A model generated the notes under the pieces. That model saw only the letters and a list, made by a program, of their open reading frames with translations, had not been told where the DNA came from and ran no database searches. A stretch of DNA of 64,000 bases, from NCBI GenBank assembly GCA_023386265.1, contig JAEWKA010000004.1, positions 62,001 through 126,000 on the forward strand, given 5' to 3'. The translations under genes and the position numbers were made by a program. The DNA comes from Bacillota bacterium (GTDB taxonomy: Bacteria > Bacillota > Clostridia > Oscillospirales > Oscillospiraceae). The stretch's first letter is position 1. Every line of letters begins with the position of its first letter. This document shows positions 52,096 to 61,727 of the stretch, in pieces.

Positions 52096-54723
52096 ATGGA
52101 AAAAGAACTTTCAAAGATTTATGAGCCTAAAGATGTTGAAAAACGAATTTATGAAATGTGGGAAAAGGGCGGAGCCTTCAAGGGCATCCGTGACCCAGAG
52201 AAGAAGCCCTTCACAATAGTTATGCCGCCACCGAACGTAACGGGCCAGCTCCACATGGGTCACGCGATGGACGCGACGCTTCAGGATATACTCATTCGCT
52301 ATAAGCGAATGAAGGGCTTTGCCGCCCTCTGGGTTCCCGGCACCGACCACGCGGGTATAGCAACGCAGATTAAGGTCGAGGAAGCTCTCCGCAAAGAGGA
52401 GGGACTTACTCGTTACGATCTCGGACGCGAGAAATTCCTCGAGCGTGTCTGGGACTGGAAGAACAAATACGGCGACCGTATAGTCGAGCAGCAGAAGCAG
52501 CTCGGCGCCTCCTGCGATTGGGAGAGAGCTCGCTTTACGATGGACGAGGGCTGCTCGAAGGCAGTCCGCGAGGTTTTTGTCTCGCTCTATGAAAAAGACC
52601 TGATATATAAGGGCAGCCGAATTATAAATTGGTGCCCGCACTGCACGACAGCGCTTTCTGATGCCGAGGTTGAATATAAGGATAAGCCAGGTTTTCTCTG
52701 GCACCTGCGTTATCCGCTGACTGACGGCAGCGGATATATAATCGTCGCGACGACCCGCCCTGAAACAATGCTCGGAGATACGGGAGTTGCCGTGAATCCG
52801 AACGACGAGCGCTATAAGCACCTCGTCGGCAAGACCTGCACGCTGCCACTGATGAACCGCGAGATACCTATTGTCGCCGACGAATACTGCGACATGGAGT
52901 TCGGAACCGGCTGTGTCAAAATGACGCCCGCGCACGACCCCAACGATTTCGAGGTCGGTCTGCGCCACAATCTTGAGGTCATCCGCGTACTGGACGACAA
53001 CGGTAAGGTCAACGAGCTCGGCGGAAAGTATCAGGGACTCGACCGCTACGAAGCGAGAAAAATCATTGTTGCCGACCTTGAAGCACTGGGACTTGTCGAA
53101 AGAATCGAGGAGCACCAGCACAACGTCGGCACCTGCTACCGCTGCGCAACGGATGTTGAGCCGATAATCTCCGCGCAGTGGTTTGTCAGAATGCAGCCGC
53201 TCGCAAAGGAAGCAATTCGCGTCGTCGAGGACGGGGAGACAAAGTTCGTTCCCGAACGCTTCAGCAAGATTTATACAAACTGGATGGAGAACGTCCGCGA
53301 CTGGTGCATCTCGCGGCAGCTCTGGTGGGGACATCAAATTCCTGCGTGGTATTGCGCGGATTGCGGACACATCACTGTTTCGCGTGAAGACCCGACTGAG
53401 TGTGAAAAGTGCCACAGCAAAAACATTACGCGCGATGACGATGTTCTGGACACATGGTTTTCCTCCGCGCTATGGCCGTTTTCAACGCTTGGGTGGCCTG
53501 AAAACACTGCCGATTTAGACTATTTCTACCCGACAGACGTTTTAGTCACGGCTTATGACATCATTTTCTTCTGGGTTGCCCGCATGATATTCTCCGGTTG
53601 TGAGCACACAAAAAAGCCACCGTTCCACACGGTTTTCATTCACGGACTTATCCGCGATGACAAGGGTCGCAAGATGAGTAAATCCCTTGGAAACGGTGTT
53701 GACCCGCTCGAAATAATTGACCAGTTCGGCTGTGATGCTCTTCGCTTCAATCTTGTAACGGGCAACAGTCCCGGAAATGATATGCGCTTTTTCACCGAAA
53801 GGTGCGAGGCAATGCGCAATTTCGCAAACAAGATTTGGAACGCGAGCCGTTTCGTGATGATGAACCTCACAATTGACAAGTGCGCGCTGCCTTCAAGGCT
53901 CGAAACCGAGGACAAGTGGATACTTTCTAAGCTGAACTCCGTCATTAAAGAAGTAAACGAGAACATGGACAGCTTTGAACTCGGAGTCTCCGCGCAGAAG
54001 GTCTCTGACTTCATCTGGGACAGCTACTGCGACTGGTATATCGAGCTGACAAAGCCTCGTCTGAACGGTGAGGATCAGGAGAGTAAGGTTAACGCGCAGA
54101 AGGTTCTGCTTTATGTGCTGACCGAAACTATGAAGCTCCTGCATCCCTTTATGCCTTATATCTCAGAGGAAATTTGGCAGGCACTTCCGCACGACGGCGA
54201 TATGCTGATTTTGGAGCGCTTCCCCGAATACAGTGATAAGCTCGCCTTCCCTAAGGATGAACAGAGTTTTGAAATTCTAATGGAGGCAATCAAGGCGATA
54301 CGCTCACGCCGCGCCGAAATGAACGTTCCGCCCTCCCGCAAGGCGCATTTAATAATCGTAACCGACAAAGCCGGAATATTCGAAAACGGCAGAGCCTTCC
54401 TTATGAAGCTTGCGTACGCGGGCGAAATAAGCGTTTCGGATAAGGCTCCGTCTGATGTTGAGGGCATGGTATCTGTCGTGACAGGCGACGCTCAGATGTT
54501 TATGCCGATGGCAGATCTCGTCGACCTTGCAAAAGAGCGCGAGCGCATCACTAAAGAGCTAGAAAAGGCTCAAAAAGAATATGACGGGCAGATGGCAAAG
54601 CTATCTAATGAGAGCTTCCTCGCCAAGGCACCTGAAAAAGTGATAGAAGCTGAGAAAGACCGTGCCGCAAAAGCCAAGGCACTGATAGAAAATCTTGCGG
54701 AAAGTCTTAATAAGTTGGGCTAA
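52096..54723 (+). CDS. valS: Valyl-tRNA synthetase
   Basis: 875 residues, class I synthetase of normal length. The HIGH motif is HMGH (53-56) within PPPNVTGQLHMGHAMD; KMSKS is at 526-530. Between them lies the CP1 editing domain, with TTRPETMLGDTGVAV near 215-230. Zinc-type cysteine pairs (CADCG, CEKCH) lie near 420-440. The C-terminal 65 residues form the coiled-coil arm (LAKERERITKELEKAQKEYD). Expression is controlled by the valine T-box. GAGGAGG precedes the ATG. Confidence 0.96.
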   Translation: MEKELSKIYEPKDVEKRIYEMWEKGGAFKGIRDPEKKPFTIVMPPPNVTGQLHMGHAMDATLQDILIRYKRMKGFAALWVPGTDHAGIATQIKVEEALRKEEGLTRYDLGREKFLERVWDWKNKYGDRIVEQQKQLGASCDWERARFTMDEGCSKAVREVFVSLYEKDLIYKGSRIINWCPHCTTALSDAEVEYKDKPGFLWHLRYPLTDGSGYIIVATTRPETMLGDTGVAVNPNDERYKHLVGKTCTLPLMNREIPIVADEYCDMEFGTGCVKMTPAHDPNDFEVGLRHNLEVIRVLDDNGKVNELGGKYQGLDRYEARKIIVADLEALGLVERIEEHQHNVGTCYRCATDVEPIISAQWFVRMQPLAKEAIRVVEDGETKFVPERFSKIYTNWMENVRDWCISRQLWWGHQIPAWYCADCGHITVSREDPTECEKCHSKNITRDDDVLDTWFSSALWPFSTLGWPENTADLDYFYPTDVLVTAYDIIFFWVARMIFSGCEHTKKPPFHTVFIHGLIRDDKGRKMSKSLGNGVDPLEIIDQFGCDALRFNLVTGNSPGNDMRFFTERCEAMRNFANKIWNASRFVMMNLTIDKCALPSRLETEDKWILSKLNSVIKEVNENMDSFELGVSAQKVSDFIWDSYCDWYIELTKPRLNGEDQESKVNAQKVLLYVLTETMKLLHPFMPYISEEIWQALPHDGDMLILERFPEYSDKLAFPKDEQSFEILMEAIKAIRSRRAEMNVPPSRKAHLIIVTDKAGIFENGRAFLMKLAYAGEISVSDKAPSDVEGMVSVVTGDAQMFMPMADLVDLAKERERITKELEKAQKEYDGQMAKLSNESFLAKAPEKVIEAEKDRAAKAKALIENLAESLNKLG

Positions 54724-54777
54724 ATTTCGGCAAAGCGTCCAGCTTCGACAAAAAAATAGACAGGCATATTTTAAAAT

Positions 54778-54815
54778 AGCGCTGTGGGCATATTGCCCGC
54801 AGCGCTTTATTTTTA
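54778..54815 (+). terminator. Terminator after valS
   Basis: AGCGCTGTGGGCA pairs with TGCCCGCAGCGCT with one wobble (54778-54806), then TTATTTTT. Confidence 0.85.
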
Positions 54816-54840
54816 CGCAAATACAGGTGGAGGAATGAAG

Positions 54841-55158
54841 ATGAAAATATACACTACAGAAAATGACGGCTATTTGAAGCTTAGCTTCACGGGGGAACTG
54901 GACCATCACGGAGCAAAAACCGCCATGAAAACGATAGACGGGCTGATAGACGATGCTCTCCCGCGGAATCTGATAATGGACCTTTCAGAGCTCAACTTTA
55001 TGGACAGCTCAGGCATTGCTTTAATTCTGCGAGTTAGCAGGAGAATGTCGGACATCGGCGGTAAAGCTTGGGTGGAAAATCCGTTAGGACAACCCCTGCG
55101 TGTGCTGAATGCTTCGGGCATTGACAGAGTCGTAAAAGTATTCGAAAAGGCAAGATAG
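54841..55158 (+). CDS. spoIIAA: Anti-sigma F factor antagonist
   Basis: 105 residues, STAS domain. The phosphorylatable serine lies in NFMDSSGIALIL (S56/S57). In its unphosphorylated form it binds SpoIIAB and frees sigma F in the forespore. The ATG at 54841 sits seven bases after GGTGGAGG; the ATG two codons upstream is too close to that site. It is first in the tricistronic spoIIA operon. Confidence 0.93.
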   Translation: MKIYTTENDGYLKLSFTGELDHHGAKTAMKTIDGLIDDALPRNLIMDLSELNFMDSSGIALILRVSRRMSDIGGKAWVENPLGQPLRVLNASGIDRVVKVFEKAR

Positions 55159-55170
55159 AGGAGGAACAGT

Positions 55171-55611
55171 ATGACGAACACAGACTACATAAAATTTGAG
55201 TTCCCGTCGAGGAGCGTAAACGAAAGCTTTGCCAGAGCGGCTGTCGCCTCGTTTGCGGCAAGGCTCGATCCGACGCTTGAGGAGCTTGCGGATATTAAAA
55301 CTGCGGTCAGCGAAGCTGTAACAAATTGCATTGTTCACGCCTATCCGGGCGTTCTTGGGACAATCTGGCTGCGTGCGAGAATAATTGACGAAAACACACT
55401 TGAAATTGCCGTCAGAGACAGCGGCGTGGGCATACCAGACATTAAAAAAGCTAGAGAACCCATGTACACGACCGGCGGAGATGACCGTAGCGGAATGGGC
55501 TTTACGATTATGGAGAGCTTCATGGACAAGGTCAAGGTTCGCTCAGAAGAAGGAAAGGGGACAAGCGTAATTATGTCGCGGCGAATAGTCCGCAGGACTT
55601 CGGTAGTATGA
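55171..55611 (+). CDS. spoIIAB: Anti-sigma F factor, serine kinase
   Basis: 146 residues, GHKL ATPase fold. The N-box SEAVTNCIVHAY (47-58, with E48 and N52), the G1 box DSGVGIPD and the G2-type GMGFTIMESFMD are present. It binds sigma F and phosphorylates SpoIIAA. It starts 12 bases after spoIIAA and overlaps sigF by four bases. Confidence 0.94.
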   Translation: MTNTDYIKFEFPSRSVNESFARAAVASFAARLDPTLEELADIKTAVSEAVTNCIVHAYPGVLGTIWLRARIIDENTLEIAVRDSGVGIPDIKKAREPMYTTGGDDRSGMGFTIMESFMDKVKVRSEEGKGTSVIMSRRIVRRTSVV

Positions 55612-56315
55612 CAGATGAAATGACTGAAGCTCTGAAAAAAGCAAAACACGGCGACAAAGATGCTTCAGAACAGCTGATTGAGGATAACTCCGGACTTATA
55701 TGGAGTATCGCGAGGCGCTTTTTTGGACGAGGTGTTGAAGCGGACGATCTCTATCAGCTCGGCTGTGTAGGCTTTCTAAAAGCCATACAGGGCTACGACG
55801 AAGAATATGGGACGCAGTTTTCAACCTATGCCGTACCCAAAATCTCCGGCGAAATCAGGAGATTTCTGCGTGATGACGGAGCCGTAAAGGTTAGCCGCGG
55901 TATTAAAGAGCGGGCGCAGTCAATAAAAAGCGCACGCTCCTTACTTGAGCAAAAAAACGGCAGGGAACCGACACTTTCGGAAATTTCAGAACTAACGGGT
56001 CTTGACTCCGCCGAGATAGCAAGTGCGGAAACGGCAGTCGGTCCGACTGAATCGCTCCAGCGCGAAACCGGCGAGGAAGGCTTTACACTCGAGCAGGTGC
56101 TGGGGGATTTCGGACAGGAGGAGAGGCTCGTGGAGCGGGTTTCTCTGCGCGAAACGATAGCTCGTCTGCCGGAACGGGAGAAAAGCGTAATCGCGCTTAG
56201 GTATTTTCATAGCCTAACGCAGGACAGCACCGCGCGTGTAATGGGGGTGTCGCAGGTGCAGGTGTCGAGGCTTGAAAAGCGTGCGGTCGAGAGACTTAGG
56301 GAGATGTTGGAATAA
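55608..56315 (+). CDS. sigF: Sporulation sigma factor F
   Basis: 235 residues, sigma-70 family with regions 2, 3 and 4. Region 2 contains DDLYQLGCVGFLKAIQGYD and FSTYAVPKISGEIRRFLRDDG. The C-terminal helix-turn-helix is SLTQDSTARVMGVSQVQVSRLEK. It directs early forespore transcription; the linked spoIIAA-spoIIAB genes support F rather than G. Together they make the organism a predicted endospore former. Confidence 0.94.
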   Translation: MTDEMTEALKKAKHGDKDASEQLIEDNSGLIWSIARRFFGRGVEADDLYQLGCVGFLKAIQGYDEEYGTQFSTYAVPKISGEIRRFLRDDGAVKVSRGIKERAQSIKSARSLLEQKNGREPTLSEISELTGLDSAEIASAETAVGPTESLQRETGEEGFTLEQVLGDFGQEERLVERVSLRETIARLPEREKSVIALRYFHSLTQDSTARVMGVSQVQVSRLEKRAVERLREMLE

Positions 56316-56349
56316 GGAATCGGAAAGGCCACGCTTTTCCGATTCCTTA
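56313..56349. terminator. Bidirectional terminator
   Basis: A 14-bp perfect stem (56313-56326 with 56336-56349) that overlaps both the sigF stop codon and the stop of the convergent channel gene. Confidence 0.85.
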
Positions 56350-57081
56350 TTTTGTGAAAGGCTCTTTTTCTTCTGATAGCCTCAACTCACGAAGATATCC
56401 GGCGGTTAGAATTGCAGTTGGCAGCGTGAAGACGATAATACCGAGCAGAGAAGAAATCATAGTTACAAGTTTGCCAATGACTGTACCCATTGATATGTGA
56501 TTGATGCTCAGACTCGTAAGAGATATTGTTGCGTAATAAACAGCGTCGAAAAATGTTTCAAAAGAATCTGGCTCAGCGTTGAAGATCACAAGCGCGGAAG
56601 CGAGTATGTAAAGGACTGCGATTGTGATAACACATGTAAGAGCGTCCTTCTGTTTTTTGAAAACATTTTCGATAATACCAATATATTTGGAGTGACGTAG
56701 AAAGTTCAAAGCCTTGATGACTCGGGCAAATTTTAGAACCTTAAAGAGCTTCAGAAGCTTCAAGCCGCGGCTAAGCGGAGCCAATGTCGGAAGTATTGCC
56801 AGTAAGTCTAATATGGCCATCGGGGTAAATGGATACAACAGGAAAGGCATTAACCCCTTTTTATGCAATTTAATGTCAGCGGTTGCAAAACGCAGGATAT
56901 AATCGACTATGAATACCGTGACCGTTACATAGTCAATGATTTTTAGCGCTGCAGTGTAGTCCTTAAATGCAAGTGGTATGAGACTTAGAATGACAGTTAG
57001 TATCATCAGTACGTCATAAAGCTTACTCCACTTATCGTTATCTAATGCCTCATCAATGATTTCATAAATTCTTTTTCGCAA
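56347..57081 (-). CDS. Voltage-gated ion channel-like protein with degenerate selectivity filter
   Basis: 244 residues with six membrane segments. S1 is near 22-40, S3 near 85-102, and an S4-like helix with regular lysine/arginine spacing (SRGLKLLKLFKVLKFARVIKAL) lies near 104-125. S5 is near 150-167. The pore region reads YYATISLTSLSINHISMG (183-199), where potassium channels have TVGYGD; that motif is missing. S6 follows (LVTMISSLLGIIVFTLPTAIL). It could be a non-selective or sodium-type channel, or a pure voltage sensor. The gene is single and convergent with sigF. Confidence 0.8.
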   Translation of the reverse strand: MRKRIYEIIDEALDNDKWSKLYDVLMILTVILSLIPLAFKDYTAALKIIDYVTVTVFIVDYILRFATADIKLHKKGLMPFLLYPFTPMAILDLLAILPTLAPLSRGLKLLKLFKVLKFARVIKALNFLRHSKYIGIIENVFKKQKDALTCVITIAVLYILASALVIFNAEPDSFETFFDAVYYATISLTSLSINHISMGTVIGKLVTMISSLLGIIVFTLPTAILTAGYLRELRLSEEKEPFTK

Positions 57082-57219
57082 AAACTCACCTCTAATATTA
57101 TGATTTTGGGGAACAAAATACTATAATGTTAGCATATTACAGTATTTTTCTAATCATAACAAGCTTATTATTAAACTTTTACATTTTGTTCAAAGTTTAA
57201 GTCTATGTGATAAATCAGC

Positions 57220-57248
57220 TTGTATATCTCTGAGTGCTAAGCTATAAT
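57220..57248 (+). promoter_or_regulatory. Promoter of the pcrA-type helicase gene
   Basis: TTGTAT (57220-57225) and perfect TATAAT (57243-57248), spacer 17, about 50 bases before the ATG. Confidence 0.75.
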
Positions 57249-57296
57249 ATTCAAATATGCATGGAGTATTATTTGGATAAGTAGCCGGGAGAAGAT

Positions 57297-59711
57297 ATGA
57301 CTGATACAGAACGTAAAGAAAGATTGATAAAGGCGCGGAAAACCATTATCGAACGTGACTTTTCGCACCTTAATGATATGCAGATTAAGGCCGTAATGGC
57401 GACCGAGGGCCCGCTGCTACTCCTTGCCGGAGCTGGAAGCGGCAAAACGACCGTTCTCATAAATCGTATTGCGAACATTCTGCGCTACGGCAGAGCATCG
57501 GACAGCGATGAGCTTCCCGAAAATGCGGGCGAGGCAGAGCTTGAAATTCTGGAGAAAGCGGCCGGAGACAAGAGCTATCCTGATATGGAAAAAGCACGCA
57601 GGCTGGCGGCGCTTGAACCCTGCGAGCCTTGGAGAATTATTGCCATCACCTTTACAAACAAGGCGGCAGAGGAACTGAAAACCCGCCTCGAAAAAATGCT
57701 TGGACCGACCGCACAGGACATCTGGGCACAGACCTTCCACTCCGCCTGCGTGCGTATCCTTCGCGGTCATGCGGACAGGCTAGGCTATTCAAACAGCTTT
57801 ACTATCTATGATACGACGGACAGTCAGTCCGTTATGAAGCATATAATCAAGGATTTGGATATAGACGAAAAAGCGTTTCCGCCGAAAACGATACTGAATT
57901 ATATCAGCAAGGCAAAGGATGAAATGCAGACGCCTGAAGGCTATCTGACGCAGGCTCGCGCGATGAATGATGTCAGACGCAAGGTGATTGGCGAGGCATA
58001 TAGCGCCTACACGAAGCGGCTCAAGGATGCGAACGCTATGGATTTTGACGACCTCATCCTAAACACCGTGCTTGTTCTCGAAAACAACAGCGACGTTCGC
58101 GAGTATTATCAGAAAAAATTCAAATACGTTCTCATCGACGAATATCAGGACACGAACAATTTGCAGTACCGTCTCGCGGCGGCTCTCACGGGGCCCAAGG
58201 GAAACATCTGCGTCGTCGGAGACGATGACCAGAGCATCTATAAGTTCCGCGGCGCGACGATTGAGAATATCCTAAGCTTCGAAAGTCAGTATAAAAGCGC
58301 ACGGGTTATCCGCCTTGAGCAGAATTACCGCTCGACGGGTAATATCCTCGGTGCGGCGAATGCCGTCATACGAAATAACAAGGAGCGCAAGGGCAAGGAG
58401 CTTTGGACAGAGAAAAGCATGGGCGACAAACTCACGCTTTACGTCGCGCAAAACGAGAACGACGAGGCGCAGTATGTCGCAACACGTATTCTCGAGGGAT
58501 TTGCGCAAGGCTCAAACTGGCGTGACAACGCGGTGCTTTATAGAATGAACGCTCAGACGAACAAAATCGAGTACGCGTTTAAGCGAAATGGCGTACCTTA
58601 CCGCATAATCGGCGGCACACGCTTCTTCGACAGGCTTGAAATCAAGGACATGATGGCGTATCTATGCGTTATACTTTTGCCTAATGATGACCTGCGCCTT
58701 CTTAGAATAATCAATAGTCCTCCTCGCGGTATCGGCGAAAAAACGATATCGACAGCGCAGGCAATCGCGGCATCGGAGGGGTGCTCTCTCTTCGAAGTAA
58801 TTAAGAATGCTGACAGATATACCGACCTAGAAAGATCTTCTCTCAAGCTGCGCCAATTTGCGTATCTTATTGAAGAATTCCGCGCTTTGGAGGAAACAAC
58901 GCCGCTCGACGAGCTGTTCGATATCGTAATCGAAAAAACGGGCTATGTCAGCGTTCTTGAAACAAAGCCCACGGATGAGAACATCGCTCGCGTAGAGAAT
59001 ATAGGCGAGCTTAAAACGAACATATTGAGCTATATTAAAGAGACTGGCGATTCACGCCTCGCGGGTTTTTTGGATGAGGTCGCGCTTTATACCGATATGG
59101 ACACTTACGAGTCGGATAATAACTGCGTCGTTATGATGACTATGCATTCGGCCAAAGGACTTGAATTCGACAATGTATATATCGTCGGCGCTGAAGAAGG
59201 CATTTTCCCGGGGCTTCGAAGCATTGGCGAACCCGAGGAAATGGAAGAAGAGCGCAGGCTCTGCTATGTCGCGCTTACAAGAGCGAGAAAAAGCCTCACT
59301 CTTATTTGCGCAAGACAGAGGATGCTTTTCGGAAACACGAGCTCACACAATCCCTCGCGCTTCATAGAGGAGATACCCGAGGAATTTATTGAACGCAACG
59401 AGTCTCTCAGAAATGATGTTTTCGCTTCTAGCAGCACAAGGCCCGAGTACGGCTCCTATTCCGGTGCTTACAAAAAGCCGTATGCGTCCGAAAAGCCGAA
59501 GTATAATCTTAATACTCAACCGGCTCAGCCGACGCAAAAAGCGGGCGAGAGCTTTAGAGTCGGCGACGAGGTTGTCCATAGGGCTTTTGGTAGCGGAGCT
59601 ATAACAAAAATGACGCCGATGGGCGGAGACAGCCTTGTAGAAATCGAGTTCGAAGGCGGAGCGAAGAGGCTGATGCTCAAGGCGGCGGCTCCGCATATGC
59701 ACAAGAAATAA
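57297..59711 (+). CDS. pcrA: UvrD/PcrA-type DNA helicase
   Basis: 804 residues, superfamily 1A. Q-motif and Walker A: LNDMQIKAVMATEGP then GAGSGKTT (45-52). Motif II is LIDEYQDTN, motif III is VVGDDDQSIYKFRGA, motif IV LEQNYRST, motif V TMHSAKGLEF and motif VI YVALTRARK. It unwinds DNA 3'-5' in repair and plasmid replication. An extra roughly 45-residue insertion after Walker A (near residues 62-110) is notable. The C-terminal Tudor-like tail VGDEVVHRAFGSG binds RNA polymerase in Bacillus PcrA. The start follows GGGAGAAG. Confidence 0.93.
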   Translation: MTDTERKERLIKARKTIIERDFSHLNDMQIKAVMATEGPLLLLAGAGSGKTTVLINRIANILRYGRASDSDELPENAGEAELEILEKAAGDKSYPDMEKARRLAALEPCEPWRIIAITFTNKAAEELKTRLEKMLGPTAQDIWAQTFHSACVRILRGHADRLGYSNSFTIYDTTDSQSVMKHIIKDLDIDEKAFPPKTILNYISKAKDEMQTPEGYLTQARAMNDVRRKVIGEAYSAYTKRLKDANAMDFDDLILNTVLVLENNSDVREYYQKKFKYVLIDEYQDTNNLQYRLAAALTGPKGNICVVGDDDQSIYKFRGATIENILSFESQYKSARVIRLEQNYRSTGNILGAANAVIRNNKERKGKELWTEKSMGDKLTLYVAQNENDEAQYVATRILEGFAQGSNWRDNAVLYRMNAQTNKIEYAFKRNGVPYRIIGGTRFFDRLEIKDMMAYLCVILLPNDDLRLLRIINSPPRGIGEKTISTAQAIAASEGCSLFEVIKNADRYTDLERSSLKLRQFAYLIEEFRALEETTPLDELFDIVIEKTGYVSVLETKPTDENIARVENIGELKTNILSYIKETGDSRLAGFLDEVALYTDMDTYESDNNCVVMMTMHSAKGLEFDNVYIVGAEEGIFPGLRSIGEPEEMEEERRLCYVALTRARKSLTLICARQRMLFGNTSSHNPSRFIEEIPEEFIERNESLRNDVFASSSTRPEYGSYSGAYKKPYASEKPKYNLNTQPAQPTQKAGESFRVGDEVVHRAFGSGAITKMTPMGGDSLVEIEFEGGAKRLMLKAAAPHMHKK

Positions 59712-59746
59712 TGAGTTCCGGAAGGAACCGAAAAGGATAAGCAATA

Positions 59747-60685
59747 ATGTCAATCGAAGAGAAAAAGAAATTCGCGGTATTGGGACGGGGAGCACTTATT
59801 CTAACCACCATGATATGGGGAACTTCATTCGTAGTGCTGAAAAACACATTGAACTCGGTTCCGACTCTGTACATCCTCGCGTTTCGTTTTAGCGGCGCAG
59901 CAATACTGCTGGCAATCTTGTTTTTTAAAGAACTGAAGAAGATCGACAAACGGTATCTCATAAACGGCATAGTACTTGGTACGCTTCTTTTTGGAGGTTA
60001 TACGGTGCAAACCTATGGGCTCTTTTACACAACGCCAAGCAAAAACGCGTTCCTCACGGCGGCCTATTGCGTTCTCGTACCCTTTGTTGTATGGTTCGTA
60101 AGCAAAAAACGCCCGGATAAATTTAACTTCATATCAACGGCAATCTGTATTGTCGGCGTTGGACTAGTATCTCTCAAAAATGATAGAACAGTTGAGCTGG
60201 GCGACCTTCTGACTGTCTGTAGCAGCGTCTTCTATGCCACGCACATTGTTCTTACGTCGAAATACGTCAAAGGACGGAGCGTTGCGATTATCACAATGAT
60301 CCAGTTTGCAACCGCAGGTGTTCTCGGTTGGATTTCGGCTCTTGTTACAACGCCGTTTCCGACATCAATATCCACTGGAAACATATTAAGCATTTTATAC
60401 CTTTGTATAATGTGTACGGCTGTCTGCTTCATGTTTCAAACCTTCGGACAAAAGCATACGCCGCCTTCTACAGCGGCCATAATTCTGACATTGGAATCTG
60501 TATTCGGCGCAGGCTTCTCAGTTCTTATTAACCATGAGGTGCTGACACTGAAGCTATATGCCGGTTTTGTTCTAATTTTTGCCGCTGTCCTCATAAGCGA
60601 GACTAAGCTGAATTTTCTCAAACGAAAAAAGGTTGCCGAAGAGGAATTGGTAAACGCCGATCCGGAACCAAAGCTGTTCGATTAA
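59747..60685 (+). CDS. EamA/DMT family transporter
   Basis: 312 residues with ten membrane segments arranged as two EamA repeats. The first repeat includes LTTMIWGTSFVVLKNTL and the second GDLLTVCSSVFYATHIVLTSKYV. Such proteins export amino acids or other metabolites; no substrate can be named. It lies 35 bases after the helicase gene and may be read with it. AAGGA precedes the ATG. Confidence 0.88.
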   Translation: MSIEEKKKFAVLGRGALILTTMIWGTSFVVLKNTLNSVPTLYILAFRFSGAAILLAILFFKELKKIDKRYLINGIVLGTLLFGGYTVQTYGLFYTTPSKNAFLTAAYCVLVPFVVWFVSKKRPDKFNFISTAICIVGVGLVSLKNDRTVELGDLLTVCSSVFYATHIVLTSKYVKGRSVAIITMIQFATAGVLGWISALVTTPFPTSISTGNILSILYLCIMCTAVCFMFQTFGQKHTPPSTAAIILTLESVFGAGFSVLINHEVLTLKLYAGFVLIFAAVLISETKLNFLKRKKVAEEELVNADPEPKLFD

Positions 60686-60720
60686 AAAAACACTCCCAAC
60701 GAAAGTCGGGAGTGTTTTTT
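60685..60720. terminator. Bidirectional terminator
   Basis: AAAAAACACTCCC pairs with GGGAGTGTTTTTT across ten bases; A and T tracts on both sides, between convergent EamA and CorA genes. Confidence 0.92.
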
Positions 60721-60736
60721 AATTTACATTCATTTT

Positions 60737-61681
60737 TTACTTGAACATCTTTGCTTTGCTTATAATGAAATAGGAAATAACGCTCAATACTGTAGTGCCG
60801 GCAACTATAATGATAAAGCCATAAGAAGACTGCATGAATGGTATAGAGCTGAAATTAACATTCATTCCGAAAGCTCCGAATAAGATGTTTGGTATTGCAA
60901 GAGCAACCGAGATGACGGTTAAAACCTTCATTACTATGTTCAGATTATTTGAAATTACGGATGCAAACGCATCCATCATGCCGCTTAAAATGCCGCTGTA
61001 GATGTTTGACATTTCGATTGCCTGCTTGTTTTCAACTATGACGTCGTCCAGCAAATCCTGGTCGTCAGGATATTTTTTGATGAAGTCATATCTAAAAAGT
61101 TTTTCAAGAACGGCCTCGTTGGAGCGGAGGGCGGTTGTAAAATATACAAGGCTCTTTTCGAGCTTGAGCAGCTCGATAAGCTCATGGTTTTTTGTAGATC
61201 TGTGCAGTTTGTTTTCGACTTCGTCGCTCTTTCTGTCGATTATGCTAAGGTATTGCAAATAGAGGGACGCCGTCCTGTTAAGCATCTGGAGAATGAAGCG
61301 AGATCTCATAAATGTATAGAAGTCGCGAACTCTTCCTGAGGCAAACGGGTGCAGGATGGGTGTGTCTTCGCTGCAGACGGTTATAACAACATCGCCGGTA
61401 ACGATTACAGAAAGCGGAATGGTGGTGTAAAGCTCTTTTTCGTTATGTTCCTCGATGGTTGGGATGTTTACGAGAACCATGGTATAGTTGTCGTCGGTCT
61501 CGATACGTGAACGCTCGTAGGCGTCCATCGCGGCCTTGAGAGTATCCATATCGAGCTCTAACGCAGTGGAAATCTGACGCAGTTCGGCTTCACTCGGACT
61601 AATCATTGAAATCCAGCAGCCGGGCGCCTGACTGTCAATCTGTTCGAGATGGTTATTTCTCGAGAGATAGTACTTGATCAT
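60737..61681 (-). CDS. corA: CorA-family divalent cation (magnesium) transporter
   Basis: 314 residues. A long N-terminal cytoplasmic alpha/beta and helical domain (1-250) is followed by two membrane helices at the C-terminus. The signature GMN at 272-274 (LFGAFGMNVNFS) ends the first of them. The protein forms a pentameric channel for Mg2+, and possibly Co2+ or Ni2+. A perfect hairpin lies directly upstream of the ribosome site, which may influence translation. No M-box-type riboswitch is visible. Confidence 0.92.
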   Translation of the reverse strand: MIKYYLSRNNHLEQIDSQAPGCWISMISPSEAELRQISTALELDMDTLKAAMDAYERSRIETDDNYTMVLVNIPTIEEHNEKELYTTIPLSVIVTGDVVITVCSEDTPILHPFASGRVRDFYTFMRSRFILQMLNRTASLYLQYLSIIDRKSDEVENKLHRSTKNHELIELLKLEKSLVYFTTALRSNEAVLEKLFRYDFIKKYPDDQDLLDDVIVENKQAIEMSNIYSGILSGMMDAFASVISNNLNIVMKVLTVISVALAIPNILFGAFGMNVNFSSIPFMQSSYGFIIIVAGTTVLSVISYFIISKAKMFK

Positions 61682-61693
61682 TTATCTCAATCC

Positions 61694-61727
61694 TTTCATT
61701 GCTTCGCACAGAACGAAGCAATGAAAA
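61694..61727 (-). promoter_or_regulatory. Hairpin directly upstream of the corA ribosome site
   Basis: TTTCATTGCTTCG pairs with CGAAGCAATGAAA around a seven-base loop. Read on the minus strand, the stem ends in GAAAGGA, the likely ribosome site of corA, so folding could hide it. Confidence 0.6.

Noticed and set aside
52111..53415. 434-codon open frame antisense to valS
   Set aside because: valS is unmistakable on the plus strand; the antisense frame has no recognisable domain or start context.
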